DNA of 64,000 nucleotides from Strongylocentrotus purpuratus (Eukaryota > Echinodermata > Echinoidea > Camarodonta > Strongylocentrotidae): contig NW_022145599.1 of NCBI RefSeq assembly GCF_000002235.5, positions 1,824,230-1,888,229 on the forward strand, given 5' to 3'. Shown here in pieces: positions 1 through 11,700 of this stretch (within the stretch, counting starts at the first letter, position 1; each line of letters starts with the position of its first letter). The notes beneath the pieces are model-generated. The model saw nothing but the letters and a program-made list of their open reading frames with translations. It did no database searches and was not told the origin of the DNA. Made by a program: the position numbers and the translations under genes.

Positions 1-36
1 CTCTTCCCGACCAACTCATTGGTGCACCCAGAAGAC
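1..36 (-). CDS. Possible partial exon of a neighbouring gene
   Basis: On minus, TATATTTTGCAG precedes position 36, a strong acceptor; two of the three frames are open to the edge. On plus the same piece could instead end with a donor after ATGAAG (56/57). There is too little sequence to identify any gene. Confidence 0.2.
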
Positions 37-1990
37 CTGCAAAATATAGCATGAAGGTAATTAAAATGTATAAAATTTCATAAACAAACCAGCTGACAAA
101 AACAAAGCACAAGGAGGAAATCAAATTAATATGTATGATGACACTAGGTCATGACACGATACTGAACATTAATATGAGGAATTAAAAACTATTGCATAAA
201 ATGTCAAGTAGGTAAACTGAAACCATGAAGTATAAAACTGAGAAAAGAACAAAATGTGAGATGAGCCCTATACAAGAACCCACTATTATAAGTATTATTA
301 TATAGTTATGTTCCATGCTTGCATACAGGATGGAACAGGATGGAACATGAACTACTGCATGTCCTACAACAGTAACTGTGCCTCGTTTATTGTAAAGAAA
401 ATGTTTCTTTAGCAATTGAAATATTACAATCTTTCCTTTTGGTCAGGCAGTATTTCATACATTAACAGTATGAGTGATTCTGAGTTTGATAAGTCTTTCA
501 TGGAGATTTTATGCTTTAAACCTTTGATTGCTTTATTACTAACTAGTTTTGTATAGGTTATGGTATTAATACAATTAAAAAAAGTAGGTTTATTTTGTAA
601 AACATGTGTTTATATAAAGATTTCATGACAAAATTAACTTAGTATCACTATTTTTTATATTATACAGTACCTGTAGGCTTATTTTTATACTATACTTGTT
701 TTCCTATTGTATCCTGATGATAGCATTGTGACCTACTTTTTGAAAGTAGATGTATCATAACTCTCATATTTATAATTGTATACACATAAAGAGGCATCTT
801 CATTTCCCAATCTAACATTTTTAGAAAATATTGAATTATATCTGTTGTTGTTCCTTTTATAAAATTATTTTGATCAACATATTCCACTTTTTCTTTGAAT
901 GATACCTTAGAACAGATCAATGCACATGTTGATTGTGACAACCGTTGGTGTATATTTTTGAAAAACTGATGGCAATAGATACATTTGATCTTACTACTTA
1001 AATGTTAATGCAAATGATTACATATAATACTTTGTAAAGCTTCAGGTAACTGTAAATCCACATGTTACAAAACTCTTTACAAGTGGAGTTATGCATATAG
1101 TATACTATATCATATTACACTAGGCCCCTGTGATCTGGACAGTTTGAATGTGTGCTTTTCTATGATTATGTAATGTGAATATTTTCATGATATAAAATGT
1201 TTTGAAAAAACACAACAAATTAAAATTTGCTATCTTTTATAAATAATAAACATAAGTTCAGAACTTGTTTTGTTTTCTCTCTCTTTCCATGTAGTCATAA
1301 GTATGAATTGAGCTTTGTTCAATCATGTCCTGGTGTTCTTCCATTGAAATAAGAACTATTACAGGTAGGTATATGAATGGTTACAGGTCCCCTAAACTTA
1401 CTTACCTCTTCAGAACAATATGTAATTCATTCTTGCAATTTGGATGAAGGCTCAAACCAACTGTCTGTCAAGAATTAAGTTTGAATACATTGAAGAAGAA
1501 AAAAATTTATAATCGATGCCAATTTACCCGAGATTGATATCACTCTTTTACTTAACTTTGCATATATGTCTTAAAATTACAACCATGAATAACTTGAATG
1601 TCTACTGCACTTCAGCCTTAAAAATATTTCTTTAGCATTCAATAAGTGACACATTCACAATGTGTAGGTAGAACCGCACTATAAAAGAAATGCTGTTAGA
1701 CATCAAACCCTTGCAGCAAGGATTTGTTTTGCTGTCCCGGTCCTTTATATTCATTCGGTTACAGCAACATTTTCAGTACAAGGTTATTTCTGATGAGTTT
1801 GATATCACAAGGTATCACGAGGTCCTCTGCACTTTTATTATTCAATATACATTTTGGAAATCTTCCAAGTCCAATTCAAACATTACACTGGACTGCAACT
1901 GCTGACAATTCATCATGTGATTTCATTGTCACTACATTGCCCACCGTCCAATTATTAGACATGTGGTGCTGAAGTTATTGCTAGTCGGTA
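37..1990. other. PIGX 3' flank, no gene recognised
   Basis: AT-rich DNA after the PIGX stop (minus). It must contain the PIGX 3' UTR. Open frames here are short and show no family resemblance. I see no repeat with clear ends. Confidence 0.6.
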
Positions 1991-4900
1991 TCATCTTTGC
2001 TTCATTCCCTTGATCTGCTTGTTCATTGTCATAGCAACAAGAAGAGCAATCATTGCTATGGTGATAGCTAAGAGAGTTACTACAGTCACTGTTAAGCTAT
2101 GCCTTTCCTGTCCTACTGGTACTCTGAAGTCAAGTTCTTCATATGTTTCCTGTGTAAAGAAGGAGAGGAAAGGAGATACACCAAGATTAGTCTAGATAAG
2201 AAGAATTCAATAAAAGAATACTAAAACATTATCTCTACTACATCTTAAGAAGATTTTGGGGCAGAATATTCTTTATACAAAACATGTACATAGATTTAGA
2301 TTGAAAGAAAAGACGGTAGAGAGTTAGATACACAGAATACTATTAGAAAGATGATACAAGTATTTGGGAATGTGCGAGCATGGGAAGAAAAGAACAATGA
2401 TCGATGAGGGAGAGAGAGAGAGAGAGAGAAAGACTGATAGGATAGAAAGGAGAGAGCGAGAGAGAAGAGACAGAAAGGTAGGGAGAGAACTGATGGTTAA
2501 AGGTTACAATAAAAGAAAAACTTGAAAGATTATTAAAAGGTAAATCTTTGAGATGAAAATATAGTAACAGAGATTTCACAAGGGTCAAATGAGATACGGT
2601 AAGATGCTGGGATCAATACAAACCCATGCACTCACCATGGTATAATCCAGTGGTGTCCATGCGCAGAGTGTGTGATTAGCTGCTGTGCATGGTGCTTGGA
2701 TCAATCCTGTGTCATTAGAACAAGCATCTGAAGGGCACACTGGATGATACATTTACATGAGAAGAGTAAAAGAAGAAAGGACAACCTTGTTAATGAACAC
2801 AATTACCTTTCAATCAATAAATCACTTTTTTGTTTGTTCGGCATAGAAATATAATCAAAACAAACATCCATACAACCAAACAATGAAAATGCAGAATAAT
2901 CAATATCATCAGCAATGTATAAAAATGTTTCACTTTAAAATTTGTATAAAACGCAAAAAGGAGAGCTTTAAAAAATGTACCGGTATACACTTTCGTGTAT
3001 GGGATAATTTCTACTAACTCACTAGAAAATAGAAATATTAAAAGAATTATAAAAATATAAAAATATAAATTTACTGAATCTAGTAACACCATGCAATCAT
3101 GGTGCAAGTTTTCAATAGTTACTCTTGACAACTATATGTATGTTTGCTGTTGTTTAAATAAATTATATTTTCTGATCATGCAGTGTCTGTGTTAGTTAGA
3201 CTAGCTCGCTTTACTATCAATACTACTTTTCAAAGACTGTTGGAACAAGTTATGATGATATTCAGAACAGATGAGGTAATAAAGCTTGAGTAACGATCAA
3301 GTTTGCATTAGGTTTAGGGTTAGGTACCACATCAAGTCCAAGTTTTGTGTTAAAGAGTTAGATAAGGATTTAGAAACGGACTACTGAGTAATTGTCTCCC
3401 GAGCACATTGAACTACTGTATATATTAACTCTAGTCAGCTCAAAGTCCTACCCCACCTACCTGTGCAGTGCATGAAGAGCTCAGGAGGTGTCAGATAGAC
3501 CTCTGCATGATTCACTTCCGGGTCATAGGATGGTGCATGGTACCTGAGATGAGCTGGTAGATCGATGAATGCAGTCATGTGACCAGTCATGTGACCAGTC
3601 ATGTGATCACTGGTAGATGGTTTGATGTGAGGTGTATAGATAGCTATTGTGTGGTTGGGAGAGAGATGCTCAGGCTTCTCTACATCTATCTCATCAAGGG
3701 TTAATACCTAAAAGGGAAACAATAGGATAAAGATGTAACTTAGTGATGGGTGATTGAAACAGAACTGCATTTCACAAAGAATTATGTTAATTTGGTCACG
3801 GGTGAATAGTTGAATGCATGATGAAATGTCAGAGAATAAAATGTAAAAATACAGAAGAAACAAGGTTGGTATTTCATACTGACCTACAAATTAAACATTT
3901 GAATTTTGTGCCTGTTTTAACACAATACTACTGGAACCAGTGGGATTGAGCAAATTCAGTAAGCCATTTATTATTTAATCATTAGCCTATAATTTGGCAC
4001 ATCAAAAAATGTTGAAAAGCTTTTGGTTGTCGATCAACACAGATTATTTTGATTCATAAACAGACACACATATATAATGTCAATGAAATATACTCACTGC
4101 TGGAGCGCCAAATTCCTGCAATGTTTTGAGTCGATAAGGATCTACATACATCCCTTCAGGCATGTGTTCTAGGAGCATAAACCTACACTGGTCACAGGAA
4201 GACTCAACAACAGCACTCATATTGGTTAGAACACTCCTGACAGAGAAAACATATAAAAAGAAGAAAATTGTATGAATAGCTTTCAGATAAAAGTGAATTC
4301 AAAATCAACAACTTTATCTTTATCATTATTAAATAAATTATTATTAATATTACTACTATTGTTATCAATCATATCATCATCATCATCATCATCTATATAA
4401 TTAAATAGGTATCGTTAAAGCTAAATTAAGTTTGTCAAACTTTGCAATACTTTGCAGTATAATTCAGATCAATATACAAATTATATTCTGCACTATGCAA
4501 ATGTGAAACATATACATGTAAGCCTCTATATCTTATAATTGCACAACATATAGTTTCAGTCTACCTGTGAAATCCTTGATTTGCACTCTTCCTGGATAAT
4601 ATCACATCAGAGGTTGAGAGAAAACATGGTACTTCACTGGAAGGCACACCTATAAAAAAAAAATTAAAAAAATTTAAAGTTCAAAGTTCAGCTCTTTTCT
4701 GGATGCCATCAGTGCCCATGAGAGGAGGACACTGGCCGCTGCATGGTGCTATACAAGAAGCCATCATTATCATGAATCATAAACTTAAACCAACCATCGT
4801 AAGCCTGAATCTGATGACCGGGGTAATAATATGTTCCGCGCCTAGAAACAAAGTATTAGGCGCATTATAAATGTGAGCTATTATTATTATTATCCTAAGT

Positions 4901-5157
4901 TAATTTACTTAAAACATGCAGGCTTTGGCTATAGCTTTACAATAAGATATGTGGCACGCACAGTATTCAGTAAAGAGAATGTTTGTGACTCTAGAGGCCT
5001 AGTTAAGCAGGTGCAAACAAAAATAATGGCAAATTTACAACAGGCCATGATGTCGATGCATAATGATTTTTTTTTTTCCCTCCACAGGGATTCTATTGAT
5101 TTTCATTTGAAACAAACGATGATAATGATGGTAATATTATATTCTGTTATATTGATC

Positions 5158-5188
<31 letters not shown>

Positions 5189-5544
5189 CAATGATAATAC
5201 TATGATTAGTAAGAAGGATGAGGAGGAAGAAGAAGATCGAATTAATAATTAAAAGTAAGTATAAAATGTAGCTTAATAAATTGCCATAATTCATAAATAG
5301 CATAAGTAATACAGTTCACTACATTTTCCAATTCACAATTACAAGCAAATTAATTTATCATGACATAACTAGAACACATAATTAAGGCTATATTCAACAG
5401 CTCACCGTTTGACAATCTTTCATAAGAATTTTCTAAAGCGTAGCAGACGACACTTTCTCCAAGCCAAATGAAGAAAAGCATTGTCAACAAGGCAGATATT
5501 CTGTGGCAGCTACACGCGCATAGAGGCATCACATCTAACACCAT
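1991..5544 (-). CDS. PIGX: PIG-X, GPI mannosyltransferase I accessory subunit
   Basis: Type I ER membrane protein that in known animals binds and stabilises PIG-M, the enzyme adding the first mannose to GPI anchors. Six coding exons on the minus strand: 5544-5406, 4649-4565, 4236-4098, 3707-3461, 2727-2636, 2149-1991. They join in phase to 286 aa; human PIG-X is about 258 aa. The N-terminus (MVLDVMPLC..., hydrophobic LLTMLFFIWLG) looks like a signal peptide. PIG-X/PBN1 family signatures follow: a GFHR motif, an EHMPEGMYVDPYRL block, LPAHLRYHAPS, and NHAEVYLTPPELFMHC. A Cys/Trp block (CAW) leads to VPVGQERHS and one C-terminal membrane segment (about 23 hydrophobic residues), then a basic tail NKQIKGMKQR. 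Odd: three tandem HMTG/A units lie in front of the conserved LPAHLRY. The start is the first Met of the first exon, 237 bp from the GGA start. Identity is inferred from family motifs. Confidence 0.87.
3574..3609. repeat. 12-bp in-frame tandem repeat in PIGX exon 4
   Basis: Three GTCATGTGACCA units on plus; on minus they encode His-Met-Thr-Gly, repeated. It is in frame, so length changes would add or remove four residues. Confidence 0.85.
4690..4900 (+). mobile_element. SINE-like 3' part with ATT tail in PIGX intron 1
   Basis: TGATGACCGGGGTAATAATATG and GGCGCATTATAAATGTGAGC followed by (ATT)n match the 3' ends at 11140-11222 and 13037-13072. No clear tRNA head was found upstream. Confidence 0.5.
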
Positions 5545-5781
5545 TTCTGAAATTTACTTGGAGTACCGCTGAATTCACAAGTTGCTGAATGTGACCATAC
5601 AATATAAATCAAAATTCACCGTCAACAAAAGTGTAATTTTCAACGTTTTTCTTCTGCGACCGTCCACCGAGTCATGCAGTCAATGCTCATTCAGCTCAGT
5701 TAGGCAAATGCTCCTATCGTAATGAAATTACAGATAGCGCCCTCTTTCGTTCATTGCATTATATTCTCAATTGAGTTCAAC
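5545..5781. promoter_or_regulatory. Shared PIGX/GGA head-to-head promoter region
   Basis: Only 237 bp separate the two divergent start codons (PIGX Met at 5544 on minus, GGA Met at 5782 on plus), so both 5' UTRs and the core promoter(s) must lie here or overlap the genes. I see no clear TATA box and no CpG-rich island. Bidirectional use is inferred from geometry alone. Confidence 0.5.
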
Positions 5782-8700
5782 ATGGCGGAAGGAGACGACT
5801 GGGAAACCTTAGAAACGTTGCTTAGTAAGTGATTTCCTCTTATCATGCTAAATATTGCTATTGGGTGTGACATTCAATTGAGATTTGCAATCATTCTGAT
5901 GTGTGAAAATTCAATTTATGTGTATTATATGGCAGTATGAGGCAATTGATGCTTCACTTTGCCAACGCCCCCTCATTCATCATTGTTTTCTCTCTCTCTC
6001 AGTCTCAGACAGCTCTGTCCCATTTATTGGGGGGAGTGCAGTGCAGTGCAGTGTAGGGTCATTGACCATTTTTGTTTTGGAAATTATCTGCCATTATAAT
6101 GCTGTAGCTCATATAGGTTTTGTATGATATGTCAGATCTCGATCTACAGATCTAGGTTTGTAAAAGCAATGAACAGAATGAAGAATTAAGTTTCTTTTTT
6201 AAACATGTTTAAATTATCATGTGAGCAGGTATCGATCGATCACAAGAAGATGAGCATGGTAATTTTTCTTTATTTTGTAAATCAATGCGATACTGCATGA
6301 TGCACATCTAATAAAGTGATGCATCTGCTTGGTGCTACACTATAGGTTTTGTCTCAACCGAGATATGAGTGACCCTGAACTTGAAGTTGGATCAGTGATG
6401 GATCTGTCATACTGATTGTGTGTTTTTATAATCGTTTAAAAAGTAATTTGGGCTAGCCTTGGTGATAATATAATTATGAGATAATATGAATGATATCGAT
6501 ATCAGATTATCACAAAGCCTTAATTGGCACCAATCCTTACCCCTGTGTGAAGAGGCAGGTAAACAAAACCCTAAAATGCGTCTGAAATCACCCCTTCCCG
6601 CACCCATCGAACATTGCACACAGGCGCAGACTTCGGAGTTCGCTAGAACTAGTGGACTCAAGTCTCAAGATTCTTTCTTCTCACTTTAAAATCGGTTAAG
6701 TAATTAGAAAACTGAACTGTAATTTGACATTTTGATACCAGAGTAAAACTGATGTGTACCTTATTTCTGATGATAATTAGTGGAGATGAGGTTAACATTA
6801 AATAAACGCTGACCTCTTGTGAAAATGGGAAGTCACGAGAGTTGCGATGTTGGTGTAAATGTTTACACGTTGTCAATTCGATACTTATTTTACAATTAAA
6901 GCAATTAGATTAATATATTACAAAGACGCACTCACAGAGTTGGCTGAATTGAGGGAACCCCCTATGGGCGCGCCTTTTGACACTAATTTTGTTGCATTTG
7001 TCAGGTGACTTGTTTCTAGGTCTTTTGAAATATACTCTGTCACAAATGTTAGGTTTCTATGATAAAAATAATTGTTGTACTTCAAATGGTCTCTTTTCTC
7101 CTCCCCATAATAATATACTCTGGATCAATCCAGGGTAATTATTTACTCAATATCTGTTGAAGAAATTCCCCCAGGTAAAGCTCATTGCAGATCTATACAA
7201 GGTTATCTTATAAAATCTTAGATAGCGTTGTACAATACATGCATGTATACATGTATGGAGGATTGGACTGTAGCGACTTCTTAAGTTAGGCGAAGGCACA
7301 TTCTCAATCTTCTGTGAGAGCTTCAAAGGAGGAAGATCACCAGCTGCCCTTCAACAGGGTATCTGGTTCACCAGCGACTTTTTAGATTCATTTGTGAATA
7401 ATTGTCTCACATACTTTCAATCTCTGAAACAGATAAAGCAACCAATCCTTCTAATAGGGATGATGACTGGGAGTACATCATGAACTTCTGTGACAGAGTC
7501 AACTCAGAGTTAGAAGGGTGAGTACATGCATCATTACATCAATATTAGTATTTATTTATTTATTTCTAATCTTTTGTCAGGATAGCCCGTTCACCAATAA
7601 GTAGTGGTCTTCTATGGGGCCCTGAATTAACATTTACTGTATCATGGTATGGTACTCTGGTAAATGGATTATTGATTTCAAAGGCTCAATGTACCTTTTC
7701 TTCATAAAAGTTAGTCATTTAGCAACATCAAAACCATTATGACTGTTATCCTTTCATAAAAGAACTTCTGTGATAGAGTCGATTCAGAGTTAGAAGTGTA
7801 AATAGTTCAATCTTAATACAGTTATCAATTCCTGTATAGGACTCTGGAATCAATATATTTTTTCAGGCATAAAGTACCTTTTTTGTCATACGTCATACAC
7901 GTCATACAAGAATGATCATGTTATTATGAAAGAATAGTAGAGCTATTATCTGTTCATAGATATTTTCAGTTGAAAATGGCCTTCATAGTAATTTAAACCA
8001 TGTTAAGTGTAAATATTTAAAAACTATTATATAAAAGTGCACTGATGAACTTCTTGTTGAATAGTTTTAGTTCATTGTAACGTTTGGATATATACAATTC
8101 AATTCAATTCATTCAATTCAAATTTTATTGTCCAATATTGGAAATTGCTTTGTTTGCATGTCGATACAAAACTTATAGATTATAAACATCAATAAGATAC
8201 AAATGGATACAGAATAGTACATTTGTCTTGAACATAGATAACACGAAATGCAAATTCAATTCATAATTCAGACTCAGTAATGAAATAAAATTCATAATTC
8301 AGTTTAATATACAGCATCTTAGGCATCACCATTTTTACATTTCTTTTGTTGTGTATCTAGAGCTTTGCTTTCGTGTCGGCTGCTTGGTCATAAGATCCAG
8401 TCCCCACAGGAGAGAGAAGCGCTTCAAGCTCTGACGGTCATAGAGGCATGCGTCAAGAACTGTGGAGAGCTCTTCCACAGAGAACTGGGCAAGTTCAGAT
8501 TCCTCAATGAGATGATCAAACTTATCTCACCAAAGGTATGTTCAAAGCAGTTGCTGTAGTTATATTAGCACCTAAAGAAACGTTTAAAGGCACTGTTTAA
8601 CAATGTTCTGAGATGCGTGGCCCTAATAATGAAACCCTGAAAAAATTGCGATTCAAAATATCATGAAGTGACTCAAAAAAGTAAAAATCTTTGAGTGACC

Positions 8701-11700
8701 GGTTTTACAATACTCGTTTTCCCCAATAGACTGTCGTGTTATGAAAACTGTTAGGAAAACGTAAAATTTGTTTTCGATTTCGAATCATAAATATCTTGAT
8801 AATCAGACAGGAGATCGGCTTGTAAAAGTCTTGGGGTTCCTGACTGACCTAAAGGTTTATAATTATGATTGCAGCATGAGCTAAATCCAGGATTTTGTTT
8901 CAGAATCTGAGACAAAGTTACCAGGTCCCTTTAAGGCAGCTCTCAAAGCAATTTCTCAGTTAGATGATTACAAGTATTACACTTAGCTAACACAAGAAAT
9001 ATAAAGCATTCAAAATCAGTTAGAACAAGTAAAAACATGTATTTAAAAGAGAGAGAGGACTTATTGTGGAATTAGCAGCGAGAAAGCCTCCACTGCTTTT
9101 CAAATTGTCTAGTCATCACATACTTAAGTTAGTGTAGTATTTGTTATCATCACTTCATATACTTGTGTTGTTGTCTTTCTTTTAATAGCAAAAAAAAGGA
9201 ACAAGAAGATTTGTGAATAAGCCAGTTCTTAAATAGCTTCGGAACGCATGACCCCAAAATATCCACAGATCTTTTACACGATGGAATAGTCCTACTTGTG
9301 CATTTTAGAATAATCACTGCCGAAGTGATGGAGGTGCTTTATTAATCCTTGCCACTTTAGAAGACTATTTCAACCTGCGTATCAGATCAATGTACTGTTG
9401 GTGCATAAATGAATACTGATTAGTGATTACATAACTTTCATGAGCACAATACCAGTAGGCCTATTCGTCTTGATGGGTTTTACATATTGGGAAAAATTAC
9501 CTTTATCTGCCCATGCACTGATAGTATTTACAATGTTTATCTTTCTATGAGACAATGGTGTTATTTTTGATTGCTCCTGCAGTATCTTGGTAATAAGACG
9601 ACTGAGAAGGTGAAGAAGAAAACAATAGAACTGATGTACTCCTGGCAAAAGGGTCTTCCTCATGAAGGCAAGATTGTGGAGGCTTATGATATGCTGAAAA
9701 AACAAGGTTGGTTTTCAAGATTTAATCCTCTGTAATGAAGAGAAATAACAAATTGTAGTGTAGAATATGTAGAATATCAACTTTTTTTTATAATTCACAT
9801 GATATTTTTAATTGTTTTCATGATCACCATATGATATCACTTTTATTTGAAAGCAACAAACAAATTTAATGACAAAGAGTGTCTCACTAGGATATGCCAA
9901 ATAATAATCCTCTAGTCAACTAAATCCTTTGTAGGCTATAGCTATAAGGGTGCTAACTCTATGAAATTGTATTTAGTTAATTATATAGGGCCTCTAGGAG
10001 AGATTATATATCAGTAATTTTTCATCAACTTATTGGGATGTGGTTTGTCGATTAAGACTATCTACAACCTAAATGGAGGGTATGTAAGAAGAAAGAGAGA
10101 AGAAGAAGAAGAAGAAGAAAGAGTATTTAAATGTATATTCATCATGACCATGTATATTATATCAAATGTATACTAAAACAGGGCCCTATGAATGTCAATT
10201 ATATGTTGTTCCTATGTTCATATGTTGAAGCAAGATTGTTGATGTGCATATAAACAATTATCCTATATGGACGCGATAAAGAAATGAAATGAAACCTAAT
10301 TCATTTCATAGAGGGAAACTAAACTTGTGTATTGGGCTTCAATCACTTTTTTTTTTAATGCAAGGTAAATCATGAGAAACTAAGTGTTGATGTTAATTTT
10401 CAGTTTAGATATCTTGTGTCCTAATTCTTGCTTTGGTATTTCTCTTTCATTCAGGTCTGGTAAAAGAAGATCCAACATATCTTGATGAAGATTTATTCCC
10501 TTCTGTTCCCCCTCCTAAAGCAAAGATGGCTGAGTTTGAAGATGAAGAGAAATCAAAGGTAATTAAAGCTTATCTGCCATAGTTTACAGGAGGGATTAGG
10601 CCGCCCTACAAGGTCACTGGACAGGTGGTTATCTCATCAACTCAGCTCTCACTTAACATAAGAAAAAGAGGATCATGGGGGACCAATGGTCACCAATTAG
10701 GCATTGTTTGTTATATAGAGGGCGCAAGTAGCTACAAGTAGTGCAGTGGGCCTTTAAGACAATCATCGATGTCTGCTTTAAAGCCCCACTGTCTTACTTG
10801 TAGCTACTTGCTCTCTCTATATAGAAAACTTCCCCAAATGGTGCATGTTAGTCCCCCATGATCCTCTTTTTCTTATGTAAGTTGAGAGCTGAGTTAATGA
10901 GATAGCCACCTGTCAGAGAAATATATTGTGGCCCAGTGGTTGAGTATTCCAACTTCTGTTAATTTTGAAGCAATTAACAGCCCTTTCAGTCAGTGTGTCC
11001 TGGCCGAGTGGTTTAAGGCGCTTGACCGGAGATGCGAAGGTTGAGGGTTTGAATCCCGACACGGCACTAATATCCTTTGTCAAGATATTAACCTGTACTT
11101 GCTTGTGCACAGTGTGTGTGGGCAAGTATTGAATCCAATGACCAGGGTAATAGCACACTTTTCTGTAAAGGGCTTAAAGACATTAAGCGCTATATAAAAG
11201 CAGAATATTATTATTATTATTAAGTTGATTGGACTTCTGATGTTTGAATGATCTTTTATTTGATCTTTAGTTGTTAGCAAGGCTTCTGAAGAGCAAGCAT
11301 CCTGAAGATCTGCAAGCAGCGAACCGTCTCATCAAGAACATGGTCAAAGAGGATGAGAAACGGCTGGAGAAGGTTTCTAGAAGGACCAACGAGCTAGAGA
11401 GCTGTAACAACAATGTCAAACTACTCAATGAGATGTTAACTCATTATAGAGAAGGCTATACAAGCCCTGAGGAAAGAGAGCTGATGAAGGTAAAAACACA
11501 TTAAAGTATCAGTCAAACTTGACTTCATTGAATTATATTCAATCTGACTGTGTCTCTTTTTAGAGGGTTTGAACTCATCTTTTGAACATGTACAGTATAC
11601 AGAATGAAATGTGAATGTATAGAAATAAACAGAAAGTAGAAAGTGATTCGGGATTGCGAGAAAACAAACCAAGTAGGTGAAATAGCTTGAAAGTTAGAAA

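Noticed and set aside
10997-11068. Functional tRNA gene
   Set aside because: A and B boxes are present but the acceptor stem does not close and an ATT-tailed body follows, so it is a SINE head. The same reasoning applies to 18228-18330 and 46393-46530.
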